40,065 nucleotides of DNA. Source: Lachnoclostridium sp. UBA2905 (GTDB lineage: Bacteria > Bacillota > Clostridia > Lachnospirales > Lachnospiraceae). The notes beneath the pieces are model-generated. The model searched no databases. It was not told where the DNA came from and saw only the letters and a program-made list of their open reading frames with translations. The stretch spans positions 67,126-107,190 of the forward strand of contig DEDL01000002.1 in NCBI GenBank assembly GCA_002349525.1, given 5' to 3'. Positions 8,229 to 17,229 of the stretch are shown one piece after another; positions within the stretch are counted from its first letter, which is position 1; the number at the start of each line of letters is the position of its first letter. The position numbers and the translations under genes were made by a program.

Positions 8229-8900
8229 ATGGGATTTGCAATGGCAATTGATGGACCGGCCGGAGCAGGTAAAAGTACAATAGCAAGACTTGCCGGTAGT
8301 AAACTTGGACTTATATACATTGATACTGGAGCTATGTTTCGTGCAGTAGCATATTATTTTCATAATAATAATATTGATGTTACAAGCAAGGAGGCAGTAA
8401 AAAGTGCCTGTGACAATATTAATATAGATGTAACATATTCAGATGGTGTGCAGCAGATTATACTGAATGATGAAAATATAACAGCTTTTTTAAGAAAAGA
8501 AGAAGTTGGTAAAATGGCATCAAAGGTTGCGGTTCTTGCTGATGTAAGAACAAAACTTTTAAATATACAAAGAGCACTCGCCTCAAGTAAAAGAATAGTA
8601 ATGGATGGAAGAGATATCGGCACATGCGTACTGCCTGATGCTGATGTAAAAATTTATCTTACAGCCTCTTCCAGGGTACGTGCAAAAAGACGATTTGATG
8701 AACTTACATCAAAGGGAGAAAAATGTGATATAGATGCAATTGAAAAAGATATTATAGACAGAGACTATCAGGATATGCACAGAGAGATTGCGCCTCTTTG
8801 CCAGGCAGAAGATGCAATTTATCTGGATACATCTGATATGACAATTGATGAAGTGGTTGAAAAACTTGTTGCTATATGCAGGGAGAAAGATCATGAATGA
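8229..8900 (+). CDS. cmk: Cytidylate kinase
   Basis: The enzyme phosphorylates CMP and dCMP with ATP in the cytosol for nucleotide and phospholipid precursor supply. The P-loop is GPAGAGKST at residues 9-17, followed by the CMP-binding stretch YIDTGAMFRAVA, the VMDGRDIGTCVLPDADVKIYL segment of the family, and a lid with RAKRR and DIIDRDYQDMHREIAPL. Length 223 residues is normal for the short Gram-positive form. AAAGGAA precedes the ATG. The end overlaps the ispH start by 8 bases, indicating translational coupling in the conserved cmk-ispH-S1 order. Confidence 0.96.
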   Translation: MGFAMAIDGPAGAGKSTIARLAGSKLGLIYIDTGAMFRAVAYYFHNNNIDVTSKEAVKSACDNINIDVTYSDGVQQIILNDENITAFLRKEEVGKMASKVAVLADVRTKLLNIQRALASSKRIVMDGRDIGTCVLPDADVKIYLTASSRVRAKRRFDELTSKGEKCDIDAIEKDIIDRDYQDMHREIAPLCQAEDAIYLDTSDMTIDEVVEKLVAICREKDHE

Positions 8901-9756
8901 AGTTAAGCTTGCAAAAAGTGCAGGATTCTGTTTTGGTGTCAAACGTGCCGTTGATCTTGTGTATGAAGAGGCAAAAAAAGGTGGAGACATATACACATAC
9001 GGACCTATTATACACAATGAAGAGGTTGTAGGTGATCTTGAAAACAAGGGAGTAAGGGTTATCAATTCTCCTGAAGAGATAGATAATCTCAAATCAGGAA
9101 CAATTATTATAAGATCACATGGCGTTTCAAAGGACATATATGACAGAATGATAAATAATGGACTGAATGTAATTGATGCAACCTGTCCATTTGTCAAAAA
9201 AATTCACAATATAGTCAGTGAAGAATCAAATAAGGGCAATGTAATAGTTATAGTCGGCAATAAGGATCATCCTGAGGTTCAGGGTATAAATGGATGGTCA
9301 AATGGCGAAACATATATCATAGATTCCAAGGAAGAAATCGACAAAATCACCATAAATAATGGAAAAAAAGTATGTGTTGTTGCCCAAACAACATTTAACT
9401 TTAATAAATTTAAAGAATTAGTTGAAATTTTGACTAAAAGAGTGTATGATATTATTGCCGTGAATACAATATGTAATGCTACTAAGGAACGGCAGACCGA
9501 AGCTAAGAGCTTGGCTTTAGAATCCGATGCTATGATTGTGATCGGTGGGAGACATAGTTCGAATACACAAAAGCTTTACCAGATATGTAAATCCGAATGT
9601 GATAACACAATGTACATCCAGACACTTGATGATTTGGTAATTGATGAACTAACATCTGTCCGTAGCGTGGGAATTACTGCAGGGGCATCGACCCCTAACA
9701 ATATAATTGAGGAGGTTTGGCAGGCATGTCAGAAGAAAATTTTGCAGAATTACTAG
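8893..9756 (+). CDS. ispH: IspH: 4-hydroxy-3-methylbut-2-enyl diphosphate reductase
   Basis: This iron-sulfur enzyme makes IPP and DMAPP in the last step of the MEP isoprenoid pathway. The three cluster cysteines are visible: C13 in AGFCFGVKRAV, one in DATCPFVKKIH, and one in NTICNATKERQ. Other signatures are YGPIIHNEEVV, RSHGV, GNKDHPEVQG, VVAQTTF, IGGRHSSNTQKL and the C-terminal GITAGASTPNNIIEEVW. Start ATG 8893 has GGGAG 7 bases upstream. Length 287 residues is a complete stand-alone IspH. In many clostridia IspH is fused to an S1-domain protein. Here the S1 gene follows as a separate ORF overlapping by 31 bases in the -1 frame. Confidence 0.96.
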   Translation: MNEVKLAKSAGFCFGVKRAVDLVYEEAKKGGDIYTYGPIIHNEEVVGDLENKGVRVINSPEEIDNLKSGTIIIRSHGVSKDIYDRMINNGLNVIDATCPFVKKIHNIVSEESNKGNVIVIVGNKDHPEVQGINGWSNGETYIIDSKEEIDKITINNGKKVCVVAQTTFNFNKFKELVEILTKRVYDIIAVNTICNATKERQTEAKSLALESDAMIVIGGRHSSNTQKLYQICKSECDNTMYIQTLDDLVIDELTSVRSVGITAGASTPNNIIEEVWQACQKKILQNY

Positions 9757-10841
9757 AAGATTCATTAGTAACAATCCATAACGGAGAGATTGTGGAAGGG
9801 AAAGTTATCAGTGTCAAGGAAGATGAGATCGTTTTGAATATCGGTTACAAAGCTGATGGTATCATCACACGTAATGAATACAGTAACAAGCCGGTTGACC
9901 TTACCAATGAAGTTAAGGTCGGTGATGTTATGCAGGCAAAAGTTCTCAAAGTTAATGATGGTGATGGACAGGTATTACTTACTTACAAGAGAATCGCAAT
10001 GGAACAGAGTAACAAGAGACTTGAAGAAGCATTCAATAACAAGGAAGTTTTAACAGCTCCTGTTGCAGCTGTATTAGATGGCGGACTCAGCGTTATGATA
10101 GACGAAGCTAAAGTATTTATCCCAGCAAGCCTTGTATCAGACGTTTATGAGAAAGATTTAAGCAAGTATGCTGGCAAAGAGATCTCATTCATCATTACAG
10201 AGTTTAATCCTAGACGTAGAAGAATTATTGGTAACAGAAAGGTACTTGTAGTTGAAGAGAAGAAGAAGCTCCAGAAGGAACTTTTCGATAGAATCAGTGT
10301 TGGAATGGAAGTTGAAGGTGTTGTTAAGAACATTACAGACTTTGGTGCATTCATTGATCTTGGTGGAGTTGACGGACTTTTACATATCTCAGAGATGTCA
10401 TGGGGCCGTGTAGATAATCCTAAGAAGCTTTTCAATGTAGGAGATAAGATTACAGTACTTATTAAAGATATTAAAGATACAAAGATTGCTCTCAGCCTTA
10501 AGTTTGAGAGAGATAATCCTTGGAAAGATGCTGCAAAAAAGTACTCAGTAGGAAGTATTGTAACAGGTAAAGTTGCAAGAATGACTGATTTTGGTGCATT
10601 TGTTGAGCTTGGTGTTGGAGTTGATGCTTTACTTCATGTATCACAGATTTCTAAGGAACATGTTCAGAAACCATCTGATGTTCTTAATATTGGTGATGAA
10701 GTTACAGCAATGGTTGTTGACTTCAATGAAGAAGCTAAGAAGATTAGCTTAAGCATTAAAGCACTTCTTTTAGCTGAAGAAAAAAATAATGCAGATAAAG
10801 AAGTTGAAACTGAAGATGCTGATGCAGCTGAAGAAGAATAA
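9726..10841 (+). CDS. S1 RNA-binding domain protein (ribosomal protein S1-like)
   Basis: The protein has four S1 domains at about residues 15-85, 100-170, 190-260 and 275-345. The third and fourth are the clearest, with VKNITDFGAFIDLGGVDGLL and ARMTDFGAFVELGVGVDALL. It ends in a strongly acidic tail. It probably binds mRNA at the 30S subunit like a short S1, but Firmicute versions differ from the six-domain Escherichia S1 and the exact role is uncertain. The ATG at 9726 is chosen because GGAGG (9711-9715) lies 10 bases before it. A TTG at 9717 is too close. The gene overlaps ispH by 31 bases and ends the run that starts at rimO. Confidence 0.92.
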   Translation: MSEENFAELLEDSLVTIHNGEIVEGKVISVKEDEIVLNIGYKADGIITRNEYSNKPVDLTNEVKVGDVMQAKVLKVNDGDGQVLLTYKRIAMEQSNKRLEEAFNNKEVLTAPVAAVLDGGLSVMIDEAKVFIPASLVSDVYEKDLSKYAGKEISFIITEFNPRRRRIIGNRKVLVVEEKKKLQKELFDRISVGMEVEGVVKNITDFGAFIDLGGVDGLLHISEMSWGRVDNPKKLFNVGDKITVLIKDIKDTKIALSLKFERDNPWKDAAKKYSVGSIVTGKVARMTDFGAFVELGVGVDALLHVSQISKEHVQKPSDVLNIGDEVTAMVVDFNEEAKKISLSIKALLLAEEKNNADKEVETEDADAAEEE

Positions 10842-10867
10842 TTAATAATTAATATAACTTTTAACTT

Positions 10868-10894
10868 GTAGCGTCTGTATTTTTCAGGCGCTAC
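10868..10894 (+). terminator. Hairpin after the S1 gene (probable weak terminator)
   Basis: GTAGCGTCTG pairs with CAGGCGCTAC, including one G-U pair, around a 7-base loop. The following sequence is T-rich but has no long T run, so termination may be partial, allowing read-through into plsX. Confidence 0.55.
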
Positions 10895-10937
10895 TTGTGA
10901 TTTTAGTTTCTATCATTTTTGAAGGAGGATCCATATA

Positions 10938-11942
10938 ATGGCGGTAAAAGTATCTGTTGATGCAATGGGTGGAGATAACGCACCACAGGAGATAGTTAAG
11001 GGTGCAGTTAAGGCAGTTAATGAAATTAATAACCTTGAGGTTATTCTTGTAGGCAAGGAAGAACTTGTCAATGCTGAATTACAAAAGTATGAATATTCTA
11101 AGGATAAGCTTAAAGTTGTTAATGCAACAGAAGTAATCGGATTTAATGAAGCTCCTGCAGTTGCAGTTAAAAGCAAGAGAGATTCTTCAATTGTTGTAGG
11201 AATGAAAATGGTCAGAACAGGTGAAGCAGATGCCTTTGTATCAGCAGGAAGTACTGGTGCAATACTTGTAGGTGGTCTTGCATATATTGGAAGAATAAAG
11301 GGAATAGAAAGAACTCCTCTTGCAACCTTAATTCCAACTGAAAAAGGTGCCAGTCTCCTTATTGACTGTGGAGCCAATGTGGATGCAAGACCAAGCCATC
11401 TGGTTCAGTTTGCAAAAATGGGTTCACTTTATATGGAAAATCTTTGCAACATTAAAAATCCAAAGGTTGGAATAGTTAATATTGGTACAGAAGAGGAAAA
11501 AGGTAATGCACTTGTTAAGGAAACATTTCCACTTCTTAAAGAATGTAAATCTATTAATTTTGCAGGAAGCTGTGAAGCAAGAGATATTCCTAAGGGTGAT
11601 TTTGATGTAATTGTTTGTGAAGGATTTGTTGGTAACGTAATTCTCAAGCTTTATGAAGGACTTGCAAAAACTCTTGTCAAGAAAATTAAAGCAGGACTTA
11701 TGTCTACTACAATCAGCAAAATTGGAGCCCTTCTTTCAAAAAAAGCAATTAAGAATACAATGAAGTCATTTGATGTATCAGAATATGGCGGAGCTCCACT
11801 TTTAGGACTTAAGGGGCTTGCAGTTAAAACTCATGGAAGTTCAACACATATTGAAATATATAACTCAATTAAGCAGTGTGTAACATTTACAGAGAATGAT
11901 ATTAATGGCAAGATAAAGAATTTCCTGTCAAATGAAATGTAA
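10938..11942 (+). CDS. plsX: PlsX: phosphate acyltransferase
   Basis: PlsX converts acyl-ACP to acyl-phosphate, the donor used by PlsY to start phospholipid synthesis; it is peripheral on the inner membrane face. The N-terminus KVSVDAMGGDNAPQEIVKGA is diagnostic, with further signatures SAGSTGAILVGGLAYIGRIKGIERTPL (in parts), DCGANVDARPSHLVQFA and FVGNVILKLYEG. Length 334 residues is standard. GAAGGAGG precedes the ATG. In many Firmicutes rpmF lies before plsX and acpP after it. Neither is here: an S1 gene precedes and rnc follows after 44 bases. Confidence 0.96.
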   Translation: MAVKVSVDAMGGDNAPQEIVKGAVKAVNEINNLEVILVGKEELVNAELQKYEYSKDKLKVVNATEVIGFNEAPAVAVKSKRDSSIVVGMKMVRTGEADAFVSAGSTGAILVGGLAYIGRIKGIERTPLATLIPTEKGASLLIDCGANVDARPSHLVQFAKMGSLYMENLCNIKNPKVGIVNIGTEEEKGNALVKETFPLLKECKSINFAGSCEARDIPKGDFDVIVCEGFVGNVILKLYEGLAKTLVKKIKAGLMSTTISKIGALLSKKAIKNTMKSFDVSEYGGAPLLGLKGLAVKTHGSSTHIEIYNSIKQCVTFTENDINGKIKNFLSNEM

Positions 11943-11986
11943 GAATAGTGTTTCATATTGGAAACTTTAAATCTGGAGGCAAAGTA

Positions 11987-12703
11987 ATGGTTAGTTCTGA
12001 AGAACTCGAGAATAAAATTGATTATCATTTTAAAAATAAAAATTTTCTCAGACTTGCTCTGACACACAGTTCATATGCCAATGAACATCATATGAAAAAA
12101 ACAGCATATAATGAACGTATTGAGTTTTTGGGAGATGCTGTCCTTGAGTTGTCATCAAGTGATTATCTTTATAAAAACTTTCCGGATGTTTTGGAGGGAA
12201 AGCTTACATCCTTAAGAGCAAAGCTTGTATGCGAAGATTCTCTTGCCATGTCAGCAAGAGAGATTAATCTTGGAAAATATATTATTCTTGGAAAAGGTGA
12301 AAAGCAGTCACATGGTGAAAAGCGAAATTCCATTCTATCAGATGCTTTTGAGGCATTAATTGGTGCGATATATCTTGATGGTGGTTTTGATGTGGCCTAC
12401 GATTTCGTAAAGAAATATGTTCTTAATGACATTGATAACCGTACAAAGATGATTGATTCCAAAACAAGTCTTCAGGAAATTGCCCAGGCGGAATTTGGTA
12501 TCGGTGCAACTTATAAAGTTGTAGAAGAAAGCGGGCCTGAACATGATAAGCATTTTAAGGTGGTCGCATATATTGGTGACAAAGAATATGCAACAGGCGA
12601 AGGCAACAGCAAGAAAAATGCTGCTAAGGATGCCGCATATAAAACCATAAAAACACTTGAAAAAATAGGAGTTGGAGGATCAGATGTATCTAAAAAGCAT
12701 TGA
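11987..12703 (+). CDS. rnc: Ribonuclease III
   Basis: RNase III cleaves double-stranded RNA in rRNA precursors and structured mRNAs. The catalytic domain carries the signature NERIEFLGDAVLEL with the metal-binding glutamate and aspartate, and the second acidic cluster SDAFEALIGAIYLDGG. A C-terminal double-stranded RNA-binding domain follows (SKTSLQEIAQ to the KKNAAKDAAYKTI helix). The ATG at 11987 has GGAGG 7 bases upstream; an in-frame GTG at 11948 is not supported. Length 238 residues is normal. The gene overlaps smc by 20 bases. The pnp leader hairpin at 25.2 kb would be a natural substrate, which is inference. Confidence 0.96.
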   Translation: MVSSEELENKIDYHFKNKNFLRLALTHSSYANEHHMKKTAYNERIEFLGDAVLELSSSDYLYKNFPDVLEGKLTSLRAKLVCEDSLAMSAREINLGKYIILGKGEKQSHGEKRNSILSDAFEALIGAIYLDGGFDVAYDFVKKYVLNDIDNRTKMIDSKTSLQEIAQAEFGIGATYKVVEESGPEHDKHFKVVAYIGDKEYATGEGNSKKNAAKDAAYKTIKTLEKIGVGGSDVSKKH

Positions 12704-15700
12704 AGTACATGGTTTCAAATCATTTGCTCACAAGCTTATTTTCCAGTTTAAAGGTGGAATAACAGGAATAGTTGGACCTAATGGAAGTGGTAAAAGTAAT
12801 GTTGCTGATGCTGTAAGATGGGTTTTAGGTGAACAAAGTGCAAAACAGCTTAGAGGAAGTAAAATGGAGGATGTTATATTTGCAGGAACGGAATCCAGAA
12901 AACCTTTAGGCTTTGCTTATGTTGCCATTACATTTGATAATTCTGATCACAAATTACCTATAGATTTTGATGAAGTAACTGTAGCAAGAAGAGTTTACCG
13001 TTCAGGAGAAAGTGAATATCTTATTAATGGCTCAATCTGTCTTCTTAAGGATGTTAAAGAGATGTTTTTTGACACCGGAATTGGAAAAGAAGGCTACTCT
13101 ATAATTGGTCAGGGTCAGATTGATAAGATACTTAGTGGTAAACCAGAGGATAGACGAGAACTCTTTGATGAAGCAGCAGGAATTGTTAAATATAAGCGTA
13201 GAAAAGCTGCTACTGTTAAGAATCTTGAGGCTGAACGCCAGAATCTTGTAAGAGTTAATGATATATTAAGTGAGTTAGAGATTCAGGTTGGACCACTTAA
13301 GAAACAGTCTGACAAGGCAAGGAAGTATCTTGATCTTAGAGAAGAACTCAAATCTAAAGATATTCAGATGTTTATTATGGAATATGAACGTCTCAATGAT
13401 GAAATAGAAAATATTAATTCAAAAAATAGTATTGCAGACAATGATCTTTCTGATGCACTTGCAAAGTATGAAGAAAGCAAAAACAGAATAGATGAGATGG
13501 ATAAAAAAGGTCATTCCTTATCACAGTCCATTGAAGCTATGGTTACTACTGTTAATAATAACCGTGTCAAAGCTGAGCAGTTAGAAGGTAATATTAAGCT
13601 TTATGAAGAGCGAATTGAAACTGCAAAATCAAGTGGTGATGAGAATGAGAAAAAGATAAATGAGCTTAAGGCTAAGCTTTTGGCATCAGAAGAGGAACTC
13701 TCATTACTTAAGGCACAGAAAAATGACAATGATGCTCAGATAATGGAGCTTCAAAATAATGAAACTAAAGCAAAAGAAGACATGGAGAATGTTTTTTCTT
13801 CTATTAGAACCAAAGAAGCAGAAATAGATGAGTGTAATCAGAGTCTTGTTAATGCAATGAATGAAGCATCCAGAATAAAATCTGAAAAGGCCCGTTATGA
13901 GGCTATGCTTGAAAACTGTCAGGTAGAGAAGGCACAGATGAATCAGAGTCTTATAAGACTTAAGGCTGATATGGATGAGGCTGAAGAAAAGGCTGGCAAA
14001 TATGAAGAAGAGGTCACAGCACTTAAATCTGCAATAGATGAAAAGACTGCTGAAGTTAACAATATAAGAAAAAATATTTCAAGTGATGATGCCAAAATAA
14101 TTGAGGCAGGCAAAAAGCTTGAGAATTATCAGCGCCAGTTCCATACATATAATTCACAGATCAATACCTTAAAAAGTATTTCTGAAAGATATGAAGGCTA
14201 TGGCCAGAGTATTAAAAAAGTAATGGAATTAAAGGCTGAAAACAAAGGAATAATTGGTGTAGTTGCTGATATTATTAAGGTTGAAAAGAGATTCGAAACA
14301 GCTGTTGAAACCTCACTTGGTGGTAATATTCAGAATATCGTAACAGATACAGATGAAACTGCTAAAGAGATGATTAATTTCATTAAGAAAAACAAATTTG
14401 GAAGGGCAACATTTCTTCCAATGTCTTCAATAGTTGCAGATGCACCATATGATAAAAAGTTAGATGATGAAAAGGGTGTACTGGGACCTGTTTCTGATTT
14501 TGTTGATACAAAACCTGAGTATAAGGAGATAATTAAGTATCTTATCGGACGTTTTGTACTTGTAGATAATATTGACAATGCATTAAAGCTTGCAAAAAAA
14601 TATAATAGAACACTCCGTATAGTAACACTTGAAGGAGAATTTCTTAATGTTGGTGGTTCAATTTCTGGTGGAGCATTTAAAAATAAGGGCAATCTGCTTG
14701 CAAGAAAACGTGAAATTGATGAGCTTACTTCAAAGTTAGATGATACAAAAGAACATATTGATGCTATCAACAAAGAGATTCATGCTATTAATGATGCAAG
14801 ACAGGCAATGAACCTTGAATTAAGCAGGGTAAATGAAGAACTTAACAGATTAAGACTTGACCTTAATACTAAAGAAATGCAGTTTTCACAGGTGAAACAG
14901 GCAGGACTTGAGAAGAAGGCTGATTATGATAATGCAAAGAATGACAACAAGCAGATTGAAACCAGGAAACTTGCACTTTCACAAGCCTTAAAGGATGCAG
15001 ATGAACTCCTGTCAAAGCTTGATGTCAGCAAAACAGACAGTGACAAAAATCTTGAAACACTTAATGACGAACTTGAAAAGCTTAAAGGCATGCGTGCTAA
15101 AATGCATGAAACGATTAATCAGATCAATCTTGATAAAATATCCTTTGAGTCAAAGATGTCATTTATTGCTGAGAATATTAGTCGTGTAACAGAAACAATT
15201 TCTGGAACCAATGCTGAAATTGAAAATATAACAAACACTAAAACGGCATCTCTTATGCAGATTAAATCTACTACAGAAGCCATTGATGCTGTTAAGGAAG
15301 CTATTACTAATCTCAAAAAGGAAACTGATGAGCTTAACACTAAAATAGCAGAATCAAAAACAGAATTTGAAAGTATTGAAGAACTCAAGAAAAAAGCAGC
15401 TACTGAAAGAGAAAAGCTCGCTGATATACGTAATGAACTTGAAAAAGAGCAGATACGTATACAGAATCAGACTGAGAAGCTGAAGGCATCATTTGCCACA
15501 CTTAACCAGTATATGTGGAATGAATATGAGCTTACTTACAGAGGTGCTCTTGAATTCAAATCGGAAACTGATTTTGATTATGATACACTTAAAAGAGAAA
15601 CTAATGAGCTTAAACAGCGAATTAGAAATTTAGGTGATGTTAATGTAAATTCTATTGAAGAATATATCCAGGTTTCTGAAAGATATGATACAATGAAAAC

Positions 15701-16259
15701 GCAACACGATGACATTGTTAAATCTGAGGAGAGGCTTGTATCATTTATCGATGAACTCGAAGAAAAAATGAGAGTGCAGTTTTTAGAAAAATTTGAAGAA
15801 ATCAAGGAACAGTACAACATTGTTTTCAGAGAGCTGTTTGGTGGCGGAAAAGGAACATTAAAACTTATGGAGGATGAGGATGTTCTCGAATGCGGAATTC
15901 AGATTATTGCACAGCCACCTGGAAAAACACTTAAAAATATGTCTATGCTTTCAGGTGGTGAAAAGGCATTATCAGCTATTGCAATATTATTTGCAATACA
16001 GAATCTTAAACCATCACCATTTTGTCTTCTTGATGAGATTGAAGCAGCACTTGATGATTCTAATGTTAAGCGTTTTGCAAAATATCTTAACAAATTAAAA
16101 TATAAAACACAGTACATTGTTATTACCCACAGACAGGGAACAATGGCTGCAGCTGATACTCTTTATGGTATTACAATGCAGGAAAAGGGTGTATCAACAC
16201 TTGTATCAGTTGATTTGGTTGAACAACAACTTAAAAAGGAAGTGAAAAATAATGGGTGA
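12684..16259 (+). CDS. smc: SMC: chromosome segregation ATPase
   Basis: SMC is the bacterial condensin ATPase that loads with ScpAB and extrudes loops to organise and separate the chromosome. The N-terminal head has Walker A GPNGSGKSNV and the region VRWVLGEQSAKQLRG. Two long coiled coils (about residues 165-500 and 670-1010) surround a hinge at about 510-660, which includes the glycine-rich GGSISGGAFKNKGNLLARKRE (in parts). The C-terminal head has the signature LSGGEKALSAIAILFA and Walker B CLLDEIEAALDDSNV. Length 1191 residues is typical. The ATG at 12684 has GGAGG 5 bases upstream within the rnc end. It overlaps ftsY by 8 bases. Confidence 0.97.
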   Translation: MYLKSIEVHGFKSFAHKLIFQFKGGITGIVGPNGSGKSNVADAVRWVLGEQSAKQLRGSKMEDVIFAGTESRKPLGFAYVAITFDNSDHKLPIDFDEVTVARRVYRSGESEYLINGSICLLKDVKEMFFDTGIGKEGYSIIGQGQIDKILSGKPEDRRELFDEAAGIVKYKRRKAATVKNLEAERQNLVRVNDILSELEIQVGPLKKQSDKARKYLDLREELKSKDIQMFIMEYERLNDEIENINSKNSIADNDLSDALAKYEESKNRIDEMDKKGHSLSQSIEAMVTTVNNNRVKAEQLEGNIKLYEERIETAKSSGDENEKKINELKAKLLASEEELSLLKAQKNDNDAQIMELQNNETKAKEDMENVFSSIRTKEAEIDECNQSLVNAMNEASRIKSEKARYEAMLENCQVEKAQMNQSLIRLKADMDEAEEKAGKYEEEVTALKSAIDEKTAEVNNIRKNISSDDAKIIEAGKKLENYQRQFHTYNSQINTLKSISERYEGYGQSIKKVMELKAENKGIIGVVADIIKVEKRFETAVETSLGGNIQNIVTDTDETAKEMINFIKKNKFGRATFLPMSSIVADAPYDKKLDDEKGVLGPVSDFVDTKPEYKEIIKYLIGRFVLVDNIDNALKLAKKYNRTLRIVTLEGEFLNVGGSISGGAFKNKGNLLARKREIDELTSKLDDTKEHIDAINKEIHAINDARQAMNLELSRVNEELNRLRLDLNTKEMQFSQVKQAGLEKKADYDNAKNDNKQIETRKLALSQALKDADELLSKLDVSKTDSDKNLETLNDELEKLKGMRAKMHETINQINLDKISFESKMSFIAENISRVTETISGTNAEIENITNTKTASLMQIKSTTEAIDAVKEAITNLKKETDELNTKIAESKTEFESIEELKKKAATEREKLADIRNELEKEQIRIQNQTEKLKASFATLNQYMWNEYELTYRGALEFKSETDFDYDTLKRETNELKQRIRNLGDVNVNSIEEYIQVSERYDTMKTQHDDIVKSEERLVSFIDELEEKMRVQFLEKFEEIKEQYNIVFRELFGGGKGTLKLMEDEDVLECGIQIIAQPPGKTLKNMSMLSGGEKALSAIAILFAIQNLKPSPFCLLDEIEAALDDSNVKRFAKYLNKLKYKTQYIVITHRQGTMAAADTLYGITMQEKGVSTLVSVDLVEQQLKKEVKNNG

Positions 16260-17181
16260 AAAAAAAGGTTTTTTCAGTAAATTAAAGGCAGGATTGTCAA
16301 AGACAAGAGATAATCTTGTAAAGGGAATTGATTCTTTGTTTTCCGGATATTCAGAAATTGATGATGATTTTTATGAAGAACTCGAAGAGATTCTTATTAT
16401 GGCGGATCTTGGAATTAATGTTACAACAGAGATCATTGAAGATCTTAAGGCTAAGGTTAAAGAAAATAAAATAAAAGAGGCAAAGCTTTGCAAGCAGCTT
16501 CTTATAGATACTATTAAGGAGCAGATGAGTGTAGGCGAAACAGCATATGATTTTGAAAATAAGAAATGCGTTATTCTTATGATTGGTGTTAACGGTGTTG
16601 GTAAAACAACCACAGTTGGAAAGCTTGCCGGATTATTGAAGGACAATGGCAAAAAAGTCATGGTGGCTGCCGCAGACACATTCAGAGTTGCTGCCATTGA
16701 GCAATTGACGGAATGGGCACATCGTGCTAATGTTGATATTGTTGCCGGTACAGAGGGTGCAGATCCTGCAGCTGTTGTATATGACGCAGTAAGTGCTGCC
16801 AAAGCAAGAGATGTTGACGTACTTATATGTGATACAGCCGGACGACTTCATAACAAGAAGAATCTTATGGAAGAGCTTAAGAAAATAAGCAGAATAATTG
16901 AGAAAGAATATCCTGAAGCATATATCGAAACACTTATTGTTCTTGATGGAACAACAGGTCAAAATGCCATTGTACAGGCAAGACAGTTCAGTGAAGTATG
17001 TAATATTTCCGGAATTGTTCTTACAAAGCTTGATGGAACTGCAAAGGGCGGAATTGCCATTGCAATCCAGTCTGAGATGGATATTCCTGTTAAATATATA
17101 GGTATCGGTGAAAAAATTGATGACCTGCAGAAATTTAACTCTGAAGAATTTGTTAATGCACTTTTTGAAGTTCAGAAATAA
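16252..17181 (+). CDS. ftsY: FtsY: signal recognition particle receptor
   Basis: FtsY is the membrane-associated GTPase that receives SRP with nascent membrane proteins. The N domain begins almost at once (FFSKLKAGLSKTRDNLVKGI), so the acidic A domain of Escherichia is absent, as in most Firmicutes. The G domain shows GVNGVGKTTTVGKLA, DTFRVAAIEQL, DTAGRLHNKKNLMEEL, TKLDGTAKGG and the closing GIGEKIDDLQKFN. Length 309 residues is normal. It is translationally coupled to smc by an 8-base overlap. The usual followers ylxM and ffh are not here; histidine genes follow after 48 bases. Confidence 0.97.
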   Translation: MGEKKGFFSKLKAGLSKTRDNLVKGIDSLFSGYSEIDDDFYEELEEILIMADLGINVTTEIIEDLKAKVKENKIKEAKLCKQLLIDTIKEQMSVGETAYDFENKKCVILMIGVNGVGKTTTVGKLAGLLKDNGKKVMVAAADTFRVAAIEQLTEWAHRANVDIVAGTEGADPAAVVYDAVSAAKARDVDVLICDTAGRLHNKKNLMEELKKISRIIEKEYPEAYIETLIVLDGTTGQNAIVQARQFSEVCNISGIVLTKLDGTAKGGIAIAIQSEMDIPVKYIGIGEKIDDLQKFNSEEFVNALFEVQK

Positions 17182-17229
17182 AAGTCAAAAAAGCAAAAAT
17201 AAAAAGCAAAATTGTGAGGTATGTATACA

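Noticed and set aside
9726..9756. Programmed -1 frameshift site in the ispH/S1 overlap
   Set aside because: The AAAATTTT run is not in the phase needed for a standard slippery heptamer and S1 has its own GGAGG and ATG. Kept only as a possibility in the findings.
12672..12684. TTG at 12672 as the smc start
   Set aside because: It lies inside the GGAGG ribosome site itself; ATG 12684 gives the usual MYLKSIEVHGFKSF start.
14330..14773. Antisense ORF of 147 residues inside smc
   Set aside because: No start signals, serine- and isoleucine-rich composition typical of reverse reading of this coding bias, and no known family.
17182..17229. T-box or histidine leader upstream of hisZ
   Set aside because: Only 48 bases separate ftsY from hisZ, too short for a T-box, and no hairpin or T-box sequence is seen.
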